The notes under the pieces are model-generated. The model was not told the DNA's origin and did no database searches. It saw nothing but the letters and a program-made list of their open reading frames with translations. A program made the position numbers and the translations under genes. A stretch of DNA of 64,000 bases from the IMG/VR virus record IMGVR_UViG_3300020583_000010, positions 62,001 through 126,000 of that record, one strand, 5' to 3'. The DNA comes from a virus. This document shows positions 47,788-55,934 of this stretch, one piece after another. How positions within the stretch are numbered: the first letter of the stretch is position 1; the number at the start of each line of letters is the position of its first letter.

Positions 47788-47955
47788 TGACCAGAGCTGG
47801 CCAGTGCTGTTGAGGTAGCTCTAGCAGACCATCGGGAGTATTGTGACCTCTGCGAATACAAAGCCTGGAAGCCTAAGAAATACGGGGACTCACGACAGTG
47901 GGTTCATTGCGAAGCTATTCAACCTCTAGTGGACTTCTGGTGTTTGATAGGATGA
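47787..47955 (+). pseudogene. zinc-type gene with a frameshift just after the start codon
   Basis: ATG-ACC-AGA leads to a stop after eight codons. Removing one A gives MTELASAVEVALADHREYCD followed by LCEYKAWKPKKYGDSRQ and WVHCEAIQPLVDF, an evidently coding frame open to 47955. A CTG start at 47797 could also rescue it. Likely a recent indel or sequencing error. Confidence 0.55.
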
Positions 47956-48116
47956 TTAAAACCACAGGAGCTTGGATCTACACTCCTATTCTACTCCTTA
48001 TAGTAGGAGCCAAGATAAGCTACCATCTGTTGCAGATTGCCGCTCGCGCACTCATAGACATTGAGAAACAAGTGGAAGACCGCAGACGGCAGTACTTGCG
48101 CAAAGCTTCCGAGTAG
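47952..48116 (+). CDS. small membrane protein
   Basis: 54 residues: MIKTTGAWIYTPILLLIVGA then a charged helix IDIEKQVEDRRRQYLRK. Overlaps the upstream frame's stop. Confidence 0.58.
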   Translation: MIKTTGAWIYTPILLLIVGAKISYHLLQIAARALIDIEKQVEDRRRQYLRKASE

Positions 48117-48156
48117 GGTAGTGTGAGTTCTAACGATAGTACTGGAGAATATATAT

Positions 48157-48450
48157 ATGGCCGCAAAGACCACTAAGCCGAAGTCCCTTCCACCCATGCT
48201 TCCTGCGGAACGCTGCGACCATTGTAAGGTTGCACAGTCACTCGTGCGGTGGGAAAATCAGATAGGCCACACTCTTCAATTCTGCAAGCACCACAGCGAC
48301 CTTCATGAGATCAACATGAAGGTCCAGGGGTTTAAGATCGAGACTGATATCAGCCACATTCTCACAAGCCCGAGCGCTGCTCCTGTCTTGGTGGAGGAAG
48401 CTGATGAAGAAGACGACTCAGATGATGACTGGGAAGAAGTAGAGTCATGA
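48157..48450 (+). CDS. DUF7455-like zinc protein with acidic tail
   Basis: 97 residues. RCDHCKVAQSLVRWENQ and QFCKHHSDLHEINM reproduce the C-D-x-C ... C-x-H-H pattern of the gene at 33396. The C-terminus is strongly acidic (EADEEDDSDDDWEEVES). GGAGA site. Its end is encoded by a 25-bp tandem duplication. Confidence 0.66.
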   Translation: MAAKTTKPKSLPPMLPAERCDHCKVAQSLVRWENQIGHTLQFCKHHSDLHEINMKVQGFKIETDISHILTSPSAAPVLVEEADEEDDSDDDWEEVES

Positions 48451-48482
48451 TGACTGGGAAGAAGTAGAGTCATGATGACTGG
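48422..48482. repeat. 25-bp tandem repeat across a stop codon
   Basis: ATGATGACTGGGAAGAAGTA plus GAGTC at 48422-48446 and again 48447-48471, with an 11-bp third start. The stop codon of the DUF7455-like gene lies in the second copy. Confidence 0.85.
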
Positions 48483-48493
48483 AGGAATGTATA

Positions 48494-48709
48494 ATGTCTA
48501 AAAAGGTGCGTGCTGGGGATGTGTGGCTCGTAGATCAACTCGTGGCTCCTTACCCGGTTCCCGCGTTCGTGAGTGCGGACAGAAAATTGATGCTTCTCGA
48601 TGAGCTGGGAGACTACTATCCTCTTAGTACTGCCTACTATAGTCGTCTGCGCACGCTCTTGGTTAAGGGATCAGGCAGCAAATTCAACTTACTGGAAGAG
48701 AGTACCTAA
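48494..48709 (+). CDS. RAGDxWLV-family small protein
   Basis: 71 residues starting MSKKVRAGDVWLVDQLVAPY, then a beta-type core. Paralog of 53812 (RAGDAWLV; also similar overall length and Arg/Leu-rich end). Function unknown. Confidence 0.62.
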   Translation: MSKKVRAGDVWLVDQLVAPYPVPAFVSADRKLMLLDELGDYYPLSTAYYSRLRTLLVKGSGSKFNLLEEST

Positions 48710-48885
48710 TGGCGCCTAGATTCGCTGGACGGCAGGGCCGAGGAGCCCTGCGTAAGTACCGTCAGGATAAGCAGATTGCCGCAGAACTGCGCAATGAGGA
48801 GTACCAGGCTCGTAGGAAGGCGGCAGATGAGCTGACACGGCTGGACCAGGAAATGGCAAAGGAGAGCGACCTTGAGCAAGCGTAG
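48709..48885 (+). CDS. 58-residue charged helical protein
   Basis: MAPRFAGRQGRGALRKYRQD then a coiled-coil-like tail (LTRLDQEMAKESDLEQ). TAATG overlap with the gene before, 14-base overlap with the next. Confidence 0.58.
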   Translation: MAPRFAGRQGRGALRKYRQDKQIAAELRNEEYQARRKAADELTRLDQEMAKESDLEQA

Positions 48886-49138
48886 AGCCAATAATCTAAA
48901 TGAACTCAGCAAGAAGTGGATCTATCGTACACAGGATGGACTCCTAGTCTGGCTCACTTCTGATCTTGATCGAGCAGAGGCCACACATGGTAATGACTGC
49001 GAACTGTGGCATATCGCCTACGACGGATCTGGGACCTGGAGGGTCTATTCCAAATCGGATATGTACCCCATGTACAAGGTGGCCAAGCTCGATGACCTGA
49101 GAGCTGTACAAGAGGGCGCATATGACTACGAAGTGTGA
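48872..49138 (+). CDS. hypothetical protein, TTG start
   Basis: 88 residues (LSKKWIYRTQDGLLVWLTSD; WHIAYDGSGTWRVYSKSD). AAAGGAG precedes the TTG by seven bases. No family recognised. Confidence 0.6.
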   Translation: MSKRRANNLNELSKKWIYRTQDGLLVWLTSDLDRAEATHGNDCELWHIAYDGSGTWRVYSKSDMYPMYKVAKLDDLRAVQEGAYDYEV

Positions 49139-49245
49139 ACTTGCGACGGTGTAACAATGTCAGGCAACAGTATCTCGAAGCTATCGATCACGACGATATA
49201 CCAGTAGAACACCAAGCTTGACAACCAATTGGTAAGGAAAAGATA

Positions 49246-51411
49246 TTGAATAGTAAGAAGATCGCAGCCATTGTAGGAGCCACGGCTCTCGCGGCTGGCG
49301 GACTAGGGGCCGTGGCTGCTACAGCCGCGAGCAGCCCTAGTCCATCCAATCTGGTCTATAATGCCCTGACGCCTACACGTCTTGTAGACACACGCACGAC
49401 ACACTCTGTTAGCTCTCATTCCAGCCTTGTCGTCAATCCTAACGAGTCGGGCGCAAGCGCTGTTGTTCTTAATGTGACAGCTACCGGCGCTACTAACTCA
49501 GGTAATCTGACGGTTGATCCTGATGGTGTTCCTGAGACAGGCACCAGTAATGTCAACTTCGCTTCCGGGCAGACTCAGGCAAACGAGGTGACAGCAGCTC
49601 TCGGTGCTGACGGAAATGTGGCTATCTGGAACAATTCTCCTGGATCAGTTCAGATTATAGTAGACCTGGAAGGCTACTATACAGGAAGCCCTAATCCTGG
49701 TCCGACGACTACGAGTCCGTCGCCGACGGCCACTACGCCCACGCCTACTCCAACCACACCGACGCCCACGCCTACTCCAACCACACCGACGCCCACGCCT
49801 ACTCCGACCCCTACTGGAACTTCTACAGGGTTCAATCCTACTCCGCTAGGAATGCCCGGCAACTTCACCTACACCGGTGGAGATGAGTTCAATGGAACAG
49901 CTCTTAACACCAACATGTGGACTCCCGGATGGTTCGGTACAGGACTTACCGGTCCGGTTAACAGCGGAGAACACCAGGGATACGACAGTGCCAACGTAAC
50001 AGAGCCCGGAGACGGAACTCTTCATCTGGCACTTACTGCCACTAAGGGATCTCTAGTATCTTCGAACACACATTTCAGTTTCACATCACCAGGGGCGTAT
50101 GAAGCTCGCGTGTATCTCCCCGGAAGCGGTGGAGATCTCTACAACTGGCCAGCTGCCTGGACTGATGGACAGAGTTGGCCTGCCAACGGCGAGATCGATG
50201 CCATGGAGGGTCTGGGAACTCCAGATACTCCCTGCTTCCACGTACACACGAGCGCGTCACCTAATGGTGTGGGTGGTTGTCCATCTGGTGACTATACCGG
50301 ATGGCACACATATGGATTCCAGTGGACTGGAACTACCATTACTTTCTACTATGACGGTGTGAATGTCGGGTCAGAGCCTTACAGCACCGGCAACGCGCCT
50401 CAATACCTAATCTTCGATAATACCTCTTCTGGCACTCCAGTTCCGGATGTAATGCAGGTAGACTACGTGCGCGTATGGTCAAGCAGCGGTTCTACACCGA
50501 CGCCCACACCTACTACCACAAGTCCGACACCAACACCGACGGTCACTACCACAACACCAACACCGACTCCAACAGTTACGACAACCAGTCCGACTCCTAC
50601 ACCAACACAGCCCACTACTCCACCGGCCGCCGGAAGTGCTCCAGCACACACAGTAGTGTTATTGGAAGAGAATCAGAGTCTCAACAATGTCGTAGGTGAT
50701 ACTACGGATGCCCCATACCTTAACAGTCTCGCGAGTCAGGGAACCCTGTATACAGATGATACCGGCAAATCCCATCCGTCACTCCCCAATTACCTAGATC
50801 TGTACTCGGGAAGCACTCAGGGCCAGGACGGCAGTGACAATTGCATCCTGTCTTCAGCTCCGAATATAGCTACCGAGCTAGGGTCTGGCAATGTGAAGGA
50901 GTTTGCTGAGAATCTGCCGTCAGATCCCACATCGAACTCAGGAAATTATGCCTGTCGACATAATCCCGCAGCGCAATTCACAGACAGCGCGTCTAAAGCG
51001 GCTGAGAATGATTTCTCTGCTTTCCCGACAACAGCAGCAGGATACGCAGCACTTCCTAAGCTGAGCTACGTCACACCTAATCTGATTGACGACGGCCACA
51101 CATACAATAACCCGCAGTCTTTGGCAAACACTGACGCGTGGGCTAAGGCAAACATCGATAGTTATGCTCAGTGGGCTAAAGCCAACCATTCCGTTCTGAT
51201 TGTGACATGGGATGAAAACCTGAGTAGCAATACAGACCTGACTACACCGCTTCCGATGTTCATTGTGGGCGCTGGAGTCCCAGCTACTACGCAGGCATCT
51301 CATGTAACCCACGACTCAGTGCTACGAACTATAGAGAACTGGTATGGAGCCAGTCCTCTGGCTGACACGGCCGCAGCGTCAAGTCTTCCTGGCCTTCCGA
51401 GCTCCTTCTAG
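49246..51411 (+). CDS. secreted GH16 glycosidase fused to a phosphoesterase-family domain
   Basis: 721 residues, TTG start after AAGGAAAAG. Signal peptide IAAIVGATALAAGGLGAVAA. Residues about 35-145 are an actinobacterial surface-type beta domain starting TPTRLVDTRTTHSV. A T/P/S linker follows (145-190). A GH16 domain runs about 200-410, with EFNGTALNTNMW and the catalytic block NGEIDAMEG (E-x-D-x-x-E). A second T/P linker follows, then about 465-721 a domain with VVLLEENQSLNNVVGD, HPSLPNYLDLYSG and VTWDEN, like the phosphoesterase/acid phosphatase-phospholipase C family. It would cut a glucan or similar polymer outside the cell; the second activity is unproven. Confidence 0.82.
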   Translation: MNSKKIAAIVGATALAAGGLGAVAATAASSPSPSNLVYNALTPTRLVDTRTTHSVSSHSSLVVNPNESGASAVVLNVTATGATNSGNLTVDPDGVPETGTSNVNFASGQTQANEVTAALGADGNVAIWNNSPGSVQIIVDLEGYYTGSPNPGPTTTSPSPTATTPTPTPTTPTPTPTPTTPTPTPTPTPTGTSTGFNPTPLGMPGNFTYTGGDEFNGTALNTNMWTPGWFGTGLTGPVNSGEHQGYDSANVTEPGDGTLHLALTATKGSLVSSNTHFSFTSPGAYEARVYLPGSGGDLYNWPAAWTDGQSWPANGEIDAMEGLGTPDTPCFHVHTSASPNGVGGCPSGDYTGWHTYGFQWTGTTITFYYDGVNVGSEPYSTGNAPQYLIFDNTSSGTPVPDVMQVDYVRVWSSSGSTPTPTPTTTSPTPTPTVTTTTPTPTPTVTTTSPTPTPTQPTTPPAAGSAPAHTVVLLEENQSLNNVVGDTTDAPYLNSLASQGTLYTDDTGKSHPSLPNYLDLYSGSTQGQDGSDNCILSSAPNIATELGSGNVKEFAENLPSDPTSNSGNYACRHNPAAQFTDSASKAAENDFSAFPTTAAGYAALPKLSYVTPNLIDDGHTYNNPQSLANTDAWAKANIDSYAQWAKANHSVLIVTWDENLSSNTDLTTPLPMFIVGAGVPATTQASHVTHDSVLRTIENWYGASPLADTAAASSLPGLPSSF

Positions 51412-51418
51412 GAGAGAT

Positions 51419-51643
51419 ATGAGCCTGACTATTACCTATAGTGCTCCAGATGTGCGTGGAGGAGAACCGTGGCGTGTTACTCTTCCCATCCATGGCGACT
51501 CTGTTCCTGATGTGCTCAGCTATGCTCAGCGCAGGCTGGCGGAAGCTCTAGAGCTCTTCCGTGATCCGGGTTGGCATGAAGACGGTGTCTATCCTGTGAA
51601 TGAAGATGCCATGAGCTACATCATTGAAGGTAACCTATACTAA
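51419..51643 (+). CDS. hypothetical protein
   Basis: 74 residues (APDVRGGEPWRVTLPIHGDS; LSYAQRRLAEALELFRDPGW). AGGAGA site, seven bases after the fusion gene. No family recognised. Confidence 0.62.
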   Translation: MSLTITYSAPDVRGGEPWRVTLPIHGDSVPDVLSYAQRRLAEALELFRDPGWHEDGVYPVNEDAMSYIIEGNLY

Positions 51644-51669
51644 CTCAATAAGTTTCAAGAATCACAGAC

Positions 51670-51693
51670 GGTCCGAGTTGACAAGCTCGGACC
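51670..51693 (+). promoter_or_regulatory. stem-loop carrying a TTGACA in its loop
   Basis: GGTCCGAG/CTCGGACC with loop TTGACAAG. TTGACA is followed 17 bp later by TATCCT. Could be a terminator for the secreted fusion gene and a weak promoter for the next genes. Confidence 0.45.
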
Positions 51694-51718
51694 TTATGTG
51701 TATCCTGGAGGCATGGTA

Positions 51719-52015
51719 GTGATTAGAGAACGAGGCACCTTTGAGGAAGTCATAGCAAAGTGGCTCAATGAAAACACAGAGCTTCACCGTATGGTGCAGA
51801 ACTACTTCAGTCAGGCTGACTGGTACGGTGCAGGCTCTCCTTATTACCTGACTCTATGCGAAGCTGATAAGGCAGAAGAGCTTTATATTCTTGTGCGCGA
51901 TGAGCTTCATAGATGTTCGGGATATCTTTTCTCTAAACTTATAGATCTTATACTAGAAGAGGTAGATTTCTCAGAAGTGTTTGACCTGGTATACGAGCGT
52001 AAGGAACTAGACTGA
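51719..52015 (+). CDS. hypothetical protein
   Basis: 98 residues, acidic helical (TFEEVIAKWLNENTELHRMV; LIDLILEEVDFSEVFDLVYE). GTG at 51719 chosen for GGAGG seven bases upstream; ATGs at 51698 and 51713 are alternatives. Confidence 0.58.
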   Translation: MIRERGTFEEVIAKWLNENTELHRMVQNYFSQADWYGAGSPYYLTLCEADKAEELYILVRDELHRCSGYLFSKLIDLILEEVDFSEVFDLVYERKELD

Positions 52016-52182
52016 TGTTCGATCTATTGGTGTTCGATCAGGCATTTCAGGCGTGGCTGACCGTAGACGGCTTCTACACGGAAGAGGAAGCTGAAGAACA
52101 GCTTACCCTGATGCTTGGAACCGTGGACGACAATGGACATGAGCTTACTATAGACGACTTCATTGTGGAGTATGTAGGCTGA
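52015..52182 (+). CDS. 55-residue acidic protein
   Basis: FDQAFQAWLTVDGFYTEEEA then HELTIDDFIVEYVG. TGATG overlaps on both sides. No family recognised. Confidence 0.58.
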   Translation: MFDLLVFDQAFQAWLTVDGFYTEEEAEEQLTLMLGTVDDNGHELTIDDFIVEYVG

Positions 52183-52514
52183 TGTCTAAGTACCGCGTGG
52201 CTCATAGCTCCAAGTTCAAGGGATGGCAGGTTCTAAGCCATCATGACAGCAAGAGAGACGCTGAAAAGGCACGCAGTGACTTCCTGCGAGTTGAGAAAGA
52301 CCTACTGAACTACCAAGTACAGGTAGAGCAGGCTGAGCGTAGGTATGAGGTAAGAGCCGGTGATCCGGCTCTAGAACTTGACGTTCTTGTCAGTACGTGG
52401 GACACTAGAGAAGATGCTGAAGTCGAATTGTCTTACGAGCAGAAGGTAAGCTCGACACGAGAACTGGTCTTTCGCATCGCCGAGACAGAAGAATGGGTTA
52501 AAGCCAAGACCTGA
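52182..52514 (+). CDS. hypothetical charged protein
   Basis: 110 residues with alternating helix and strand (SHHDSKRDAEKARSDFLRVE; VLVSTWDTREDAEVELSYEQ). Looks like an internal repeat of a strand followed by a [RK]-[ED]-[DA]-A-E helix. Function unknown. Confidence 0.6.
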   Translation: MSKYRVAHSSKFKGWQVLSHHDSKRDAEKARSDFLRVEKDLLNYQVQVEQAERRYEVRAGDPALELDVLVSTWDTREDAEVELSYEQKVSSTRELVFRIAETEEWVKAKT

Positions 52515-52528
52515 CAGGATTTAAAACA

Positions 52529-52759
52529 ATGAAAGTGGTCAATAACCTAGAAAATCCTAAGCCGGAATGGGAGACAGAGGATCATTCTGTTTCTCTACAT
52601 CTGGACGGCAACTACACACTCACTGTATGGGGAGCTGGCCACTATGCCCTCACCTACAAAGACAATATTGACCATTCTCACTCTAGGCTGCTGGCCTCTG
52701 GAACTGATATCACCAAAGAGCTCTACCTAGGTTATAAGACTAGAAAAGGATTACGATGA
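52529..52759 (+). CDS. hypothetical protein
   Basis: 76 residues, beta-type (HSVSLHLDGNYTLTVWGAGH). AGGATT site is weak. No family recognised. Confidence 0.58.
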   Translation: MKVVNNLENPKPEWETEDHSVSLHLDGNYTLTVWGAGHYALTYKDNIDHSHSRLLASGTDITKELYLGYKTRKGLR

Positions 52760-52953
52760 GTGTCCGTTATGTGGTAGTTACGAAACTCAGTTCTATCTAC
52801 TATAATATCTTAGACTGCAAGACGGACAGTCTTGTGACTGAACGCAGTAGAAATAAGTTCAATGTGCTTGAAGATGTAGAGCTATCCTATCGTCATATAG
52901 GGTCAGCTCAGTACCACGCAGACAAGTTAAACGAGAAAGAGGAGGGCCGATGA
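52756..52953 (+). CDS. hypothetical protein
   Basis: 65 residues (RYVVVTKLSSIYYNILDCKT; GSAQYHADKLNEKEE). ATGA overlap. Related to 46977 by its C-terminal A-x(2-3)-A-D-x-L-N segment. Confidence 0.6.
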   Translation: MSVRYVVVTKLSSIYYNILDCKTDSLVTERSRNKFNVLEDVELSYRHIGSAQYHADKLNEKEEGR

Positions 52954-53264
52954 ACGGCGCTTCAATCACTACAGAGCCTATTGTAGACGAGATGGCAGAG
53001 TGGAGTCTTCTGAAGGATTTAGACTTCAACCCTGGAACGCAGGAGCCTGAGACCTGTCAGATGACGTGGGTGCACAACAAGCAGCCATGCTGCTCCAGAA
53101 AAGCAGAATGGCGCACAATTGGACATTTCTTGTGCGAGCATGATGGCGCCTCTGCCGTGCTATGCGACCCGTGCAAGAGAGAAGACGAGGCGCAAGACTA
53201 TATCGGCTGGGTGTGTACCGGCTGCGGAGCGGCTCAAGTTAAAATAAGTTATGAGCGCCTATGA
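52950..53264 (+). CDS. zinc protein of the L-x-F-x-P family
   Basis: 104 residues: LLKDLDFNPGTQEPETC, then KQPCCSRKAEWR, FLCEHDGASAVLCDPCKR and WVCTGCGAAQ. Eight or more Cys/His ligands, enough for two zinc sites. Paralog of 45245 and 56133. Confidence 0.62.
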   Translation: MNGASITTEPIVDEMAEWSLLKDLDFNPGTQEPETCQMTWVHNKQPCCSRKAEWRTIGHFLCEHDGASAVLCDPCKREDEAQDYIGWVCTGCGAAQVKISYERL

Positions 53265-53476
53265 CTATAGATGCCAGGGCTTTAGAGCTCAAAGCCCACT
53301 ATGACTCACTACTGACTCTCTCAGAGATAGCCCTTGACGAGTACGACCTTGTGCTTTACACTAGAGGCAGTACAGGCGCCGAGATAGCAGAAGCCTACAC
53401 GGAATACGAGAGATTGCGGCGCAAAAGAGAAGAAGCACGACAAGATTATATAAACTACATTGAGAAGGGCGAGTAA
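53261..53476 (+). CDS. hypothetical helical protein
   Basis: 71 residues (LKAHYDSLLTLSEIALDEYD; EYERLRRKREEARQDYINYI). ATGA overlap. No family recognised. Confidence 0.6.
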   Translation: MTIDARALELKAHYDSLLTLSEIALDEYDLVLYTRGSTGAEIAEAYTEYERLRRKREEARQDYINYIEKGE

Positions 53477-53477
53477 T

Positions 53478-53819
53478 ATGTCTCTAGCTGTAGCCAAGAA
53501 TCCCACGGCTGCCCAATACTGCCTGGAAGTCTTTTTCCGCAGGAACCTTGATCTTCTCGGGTTGGACGAGTACGAGCAAGACTACGAGTCCTTGTATCTG
53601 CACGACTACCCTACTCAGAAGGATATCGATGCTCTCGTTCCGGACGGCTGGGAGTTGGTGAGCTCCGCGATTATCCCTCTAGCCCTTGACTTTGTAGAGG
53701 ATGAGCCATATGCTGTAGAAGACGACCCGATGAAGGACTCAGTTGACTGGGAACGCTACAGCGGCTATGATGCATATGACGAGATCGACGACACGGAAGA
53801 CTGGTATGGACATGGCTAA
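53478..53819 (+). CDS. hypothetical very acidic protein
   Basis: 113 residues; the second half is strongly acidic (VEDEPYAVEDDPMKDSVDW; YDEIDDTEDWYGHG). Possible DNA mimic by charge. AGAAGGG site. Confidence 0.6.
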   Translation: MSLAVAKNPTAAQYCLEVFFRRNLDLLGLDEYEQDYESLYLHDYPTQKDIDALVPDGWELVSSAIIPLALDFVEDEPYAVEDDPMKDSVDWERYSGYDAYDEIDDTEDWYGHG

Positions 53820-54036
53820 GCTAAGAGCCGGAGATGCGTGGCTTGTTCTAGGGTCCTATGACGAGTGTGGTAGGCCTTTCATTGGGCTGGTCACTAATGA
53901 GGGCATCCTGACAGGCACACTCCTAGACGGGCAGCCTTTTCAGGCATCCACTGAGAGCTACTCGGGCCGCTTCCTTACGCGTCTTACTAGGGGTACGGGC
54001 CGGGTTGTAGACTATGCGGAGAAGTTCTATGGCTGA
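53812..54036 (+). CDS. RAGDxWLV-family small protein
   Basis: 74 residues: MAKLRAGDAWLVLGSYDECG then a beta-type core and RLTRGTGRVVDYAEKFYG. Paralog of 48494. Confidence 0.62.
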   Translation: MAKLRAGDAWLVLGSYDECGRPFIGLVTNEGILTGTLLDGQPFQASTESYSGRFLTRLTRGTGRVVDYAEKFYG

Positions 54037-54376
54037 GATCTCGCCAGGCGATATGGTCTATTTCTATGGAAATGAAGACACTGAGGAAGATTTCGGCTTC
54101 GTAGACTTTATCTGGTCCTCAGGTAACGAATACACTCTGGAGATTGTGCATCATAATCCAGGTGGCCTCCCTTATATCTTCTATGCGGATGAAGTCACGC
54201 AAGATACCTTCACTGTGATTGAACCTCCGCAAAAGCCCTTCGAGCCCGGATACTTTCTGTGTAATGACTCTACTGGCAGCTATAGGACGGGCGACGTAGT
54301 AAAGTGGGCCGTCAGGCCACCAGAAGGTTACTGGAGCCGCATTAACCTGATTCTTGACGAGGAGGCTGTACAATGA
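54029..54376 (+). CDS. PGYY-family phage protein
   Basis: 115 residues: MAEISPGDMVYFYGNEDTEE, then PPQKPFEPGYFLCNDSTGSY and EGYWSRINLI. Same family layout as 39741 and 47168. Confidence 0.65.
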   Translation: MAEISPGDMVYFYGNEDTEEDFGFVDFIWSSGNEYTLEIVHHNPGGLPYIFYADEVTQDTFTVIEPPQKPFEPGYFLCNDSTGSYRTGDVVKWAVRPPEGYWSRINLILDEEAVQ

Positions 54377-54591
54377 CACTCAGGCGATTCAAGGACCATC
54401 CTGCCTACAGGCCACTTACTGTAGTCAGTGACTTCAAGAAGCACCGATGCTATGTGGCAATGGATGACGATACCAAGCAAGTGTACTGGAGTGGTGAGAC
54501 TATAGAAGAGGTTAACGGCTTCGCTGCCGTGATAGCTGATACCCTGGCAGTTAATGTCGCTGTATTCACCGTGGAAGTATTCTATGCCTGA
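54373..54591 (+). CDS. hypothetical protein
   Basis: 72 residues (LTVVSDFKKHRCYVAMDDDT; IEEVNGFAAVIADTLAVNVA). ATGA overlap. No family recognised. Confidence 0.6.
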   Translation: MTLRRFKDHPAYRPLTVVSDFKKHRCYVAMDDDTKQVYWSGETIEEVNGFAAVIADTLAVNVAVFTVEVFYA

Positions 54592-54862
54592 GTCTCGTAG
54601 TTTCAAGAATGCGGCTGTCATACACAGTCTGAATGATCCTATATCCTGGTGTGTCTATAAGAACCCTGGAGCTGAGGACAGAGAATACTTTCCTGAGGAC
54701 GAGTATGATGTCGAGATCACTATCACGAAGAAGTTCAAGCCTGGGTACTTCAGGATGCTGAAAAATAATCTAGGGCAGCCTCAACTTACCGGCCCTATCA
54801 GCTGGTGGGGTACTGATCCCGGTGATCGGTTTGAGCGAGTCAAGGTAACTCCAGACAGATGA
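54584..54862 (+). CDS. PGYY-family phage protein (short)
   Basis: 92 residues: an N-terminal part (NAAVIHSLNDPISWCVYKNP), then TKKFKPGYFRMLKNNLGQP and ISWWGTDPGDRFERV. Confidence 0.62.
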   Translation: MPESRSFKNAAVIHSLNDPISWCVYKNPGAEDREYFPEDEYDVEITITKKFKPGYFRMLKNNLGQPQLTGPISWWGTDPGDRFERVKVTPDR

Positions 54863-55134
54863 GTAGCAGTAAGCTCGCTTTCGAGAATTTCCATGTTCGT
54901 TGCTCTCCGAGAATGAGCGAACCTGAAGACTCCGTGGTCTGGGAAGTAGTTAATACTGAAGGCGTGGTAATATTTCGCCATGAGGATTCTCTTAAAGCCC
55001 GTCTTATGGCTGCCACTTTTGAGTATCTATACCTGAAGATAGACACCTTCGACAGAGACATGATAAAAGACCTACTTACGGAAACAATGGCTGAATTAGA
55101 TGAGGAAATAGCCAAAAGTGCACGAATCCAATGA
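54859..55134 (+). CDS. hypothetical protein
   Basis: 91 residues, alpha-beta (VVWEVVNTEGVVIFRHEDSL) with a helical acidic end. ATGA overlap. No family recognised. Confidence 0.6.
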   Translation: MSSSKLAFENFHVRCSPRMSEPEDSVVWEVVNTEGVVIFRHEDSLKARLMAATFEYLYLKIDTFDRDMIKDLLTETMAELDEEIAKSARIQ

Positions 55135-55462
55135 GGAGTACGAAGAGATGATGGGTTGTATACCTCCGGATGACATGGCCGCCGTTAGCGCGGCCTACGG
55201 GGCAATGTACTCCAAACTCGCTTATCCTCAGCCATATAAGCCTAAGAAACTCATCAAGCGCGAGCGTATGGGTGTTGAAGAGGTACTGTGGGAGAAGGGA
55301 ACTACTCGTGAGACCGTGTATCATGAGTATGATGATGGAACTCTCTACAGTATTGCGAGATACAAGACTGAGAAGTATACTAGAATTACAGTCTACAAGT
55401 TGGCCGCAGACGGTTCCTATGCGGAACTGAAGCACCTGTTCATGAGTGAGGTTAAAGACTGA
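55118..55462 (+). CDS. hypothetical protein, start uncertain
   Basis: 114 residues from GTG, or 104 from the ATG at 55148 that follows GAGGAG. The core AVSAAYGAMYSKLAYPQPYK is followed by a beta-rich half (RITVYKLAADGSYAELKHLF). No family recognised. Confidence 0.58.
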   Translation: MHESNEEYEEMMGCIPPDDMAAVSAAYGAMYSKLAYPQPYKPKKLIKRERMGVEEVLWEKGTTRETVYHEYDDGTLYSIARYKTEKYTRITVYKLAADGSYAELKHLFMSEVKD

Positions 55463-55740
55463 TGTATGAGATGCGCGTGCGTGAATACGGTGAGTGGATG
55501 GAGTGGGAACCCATTTCAGATCTAGATAGTCTCGTGGCCATTTCAGGAATTGAATTCAGAGAGATGCCCGAGTTCGAGCCGGGTTATTACCTGCTGGTTA
55601 AAAGCATTGACGGTAAGAGTGCCCTAACAGGCGACAAAGAGCATTTCGTTATATGGAGAGATGAACCGTGTAGCGGGATGCGTAACGGGGCTGAGTATGT
55701 CAAAGTAAGAGTATTCGCTAGAGACGGTGGCGAGATCTGA
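55462..55740 (+). CDS. PGYY-family phage protein
   Basis: 92 residues: VREYGEWMEWEPISDLDSLV, then PEFEPGYYLLVKSIDGKSAL and a W-R-D region. Fifth visible member of the family. Confidence 0.63.
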   Translation: MYEMRVREYGEWMEWEPISDLDSLVAISGIEFREMPEFEPGYYLLVKSIDGKSALTGDKEHFVIWRDEPCSGMRNGAEYVKVRVFARDGGEI

Positions 55741-55934
55741 TGCCTAACCGCTCTCGGGCTAAATGGTACTATACTACTGTGCGTAAGGATTATGCAGGCA
55801 ACTATGATTTCTACTATTACGACGAGTACGATACAGTAGAAGAAGCCACAGATGCCAGAGACAACCAGATAGGCTATGGCTCTGAAGATGACTGGGTAGT
55901 TCTAAAAGTCACTACTACTTATGAGGAACTGTGA
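55740..55934 (+). CDS. hypothetical Tyr-rich protein
   Basis: 64 residues (WYYTTVRKDYAGNYDFYYYD). TGATG overlap. No family recognised. Confidence 0.58.
   Translation: MPNRSRAKWYYTTVRKDYAGNYDFYYYDEYDTVEEATDARDNQIGYGSEDDWVVLKVTTTYEEL

Noticed and set aside
49677-49868. Val/Gly-rich leftward ORF
   Set aside because: Antisense of the Thr/Pro linker of the GH16 fusion protein.
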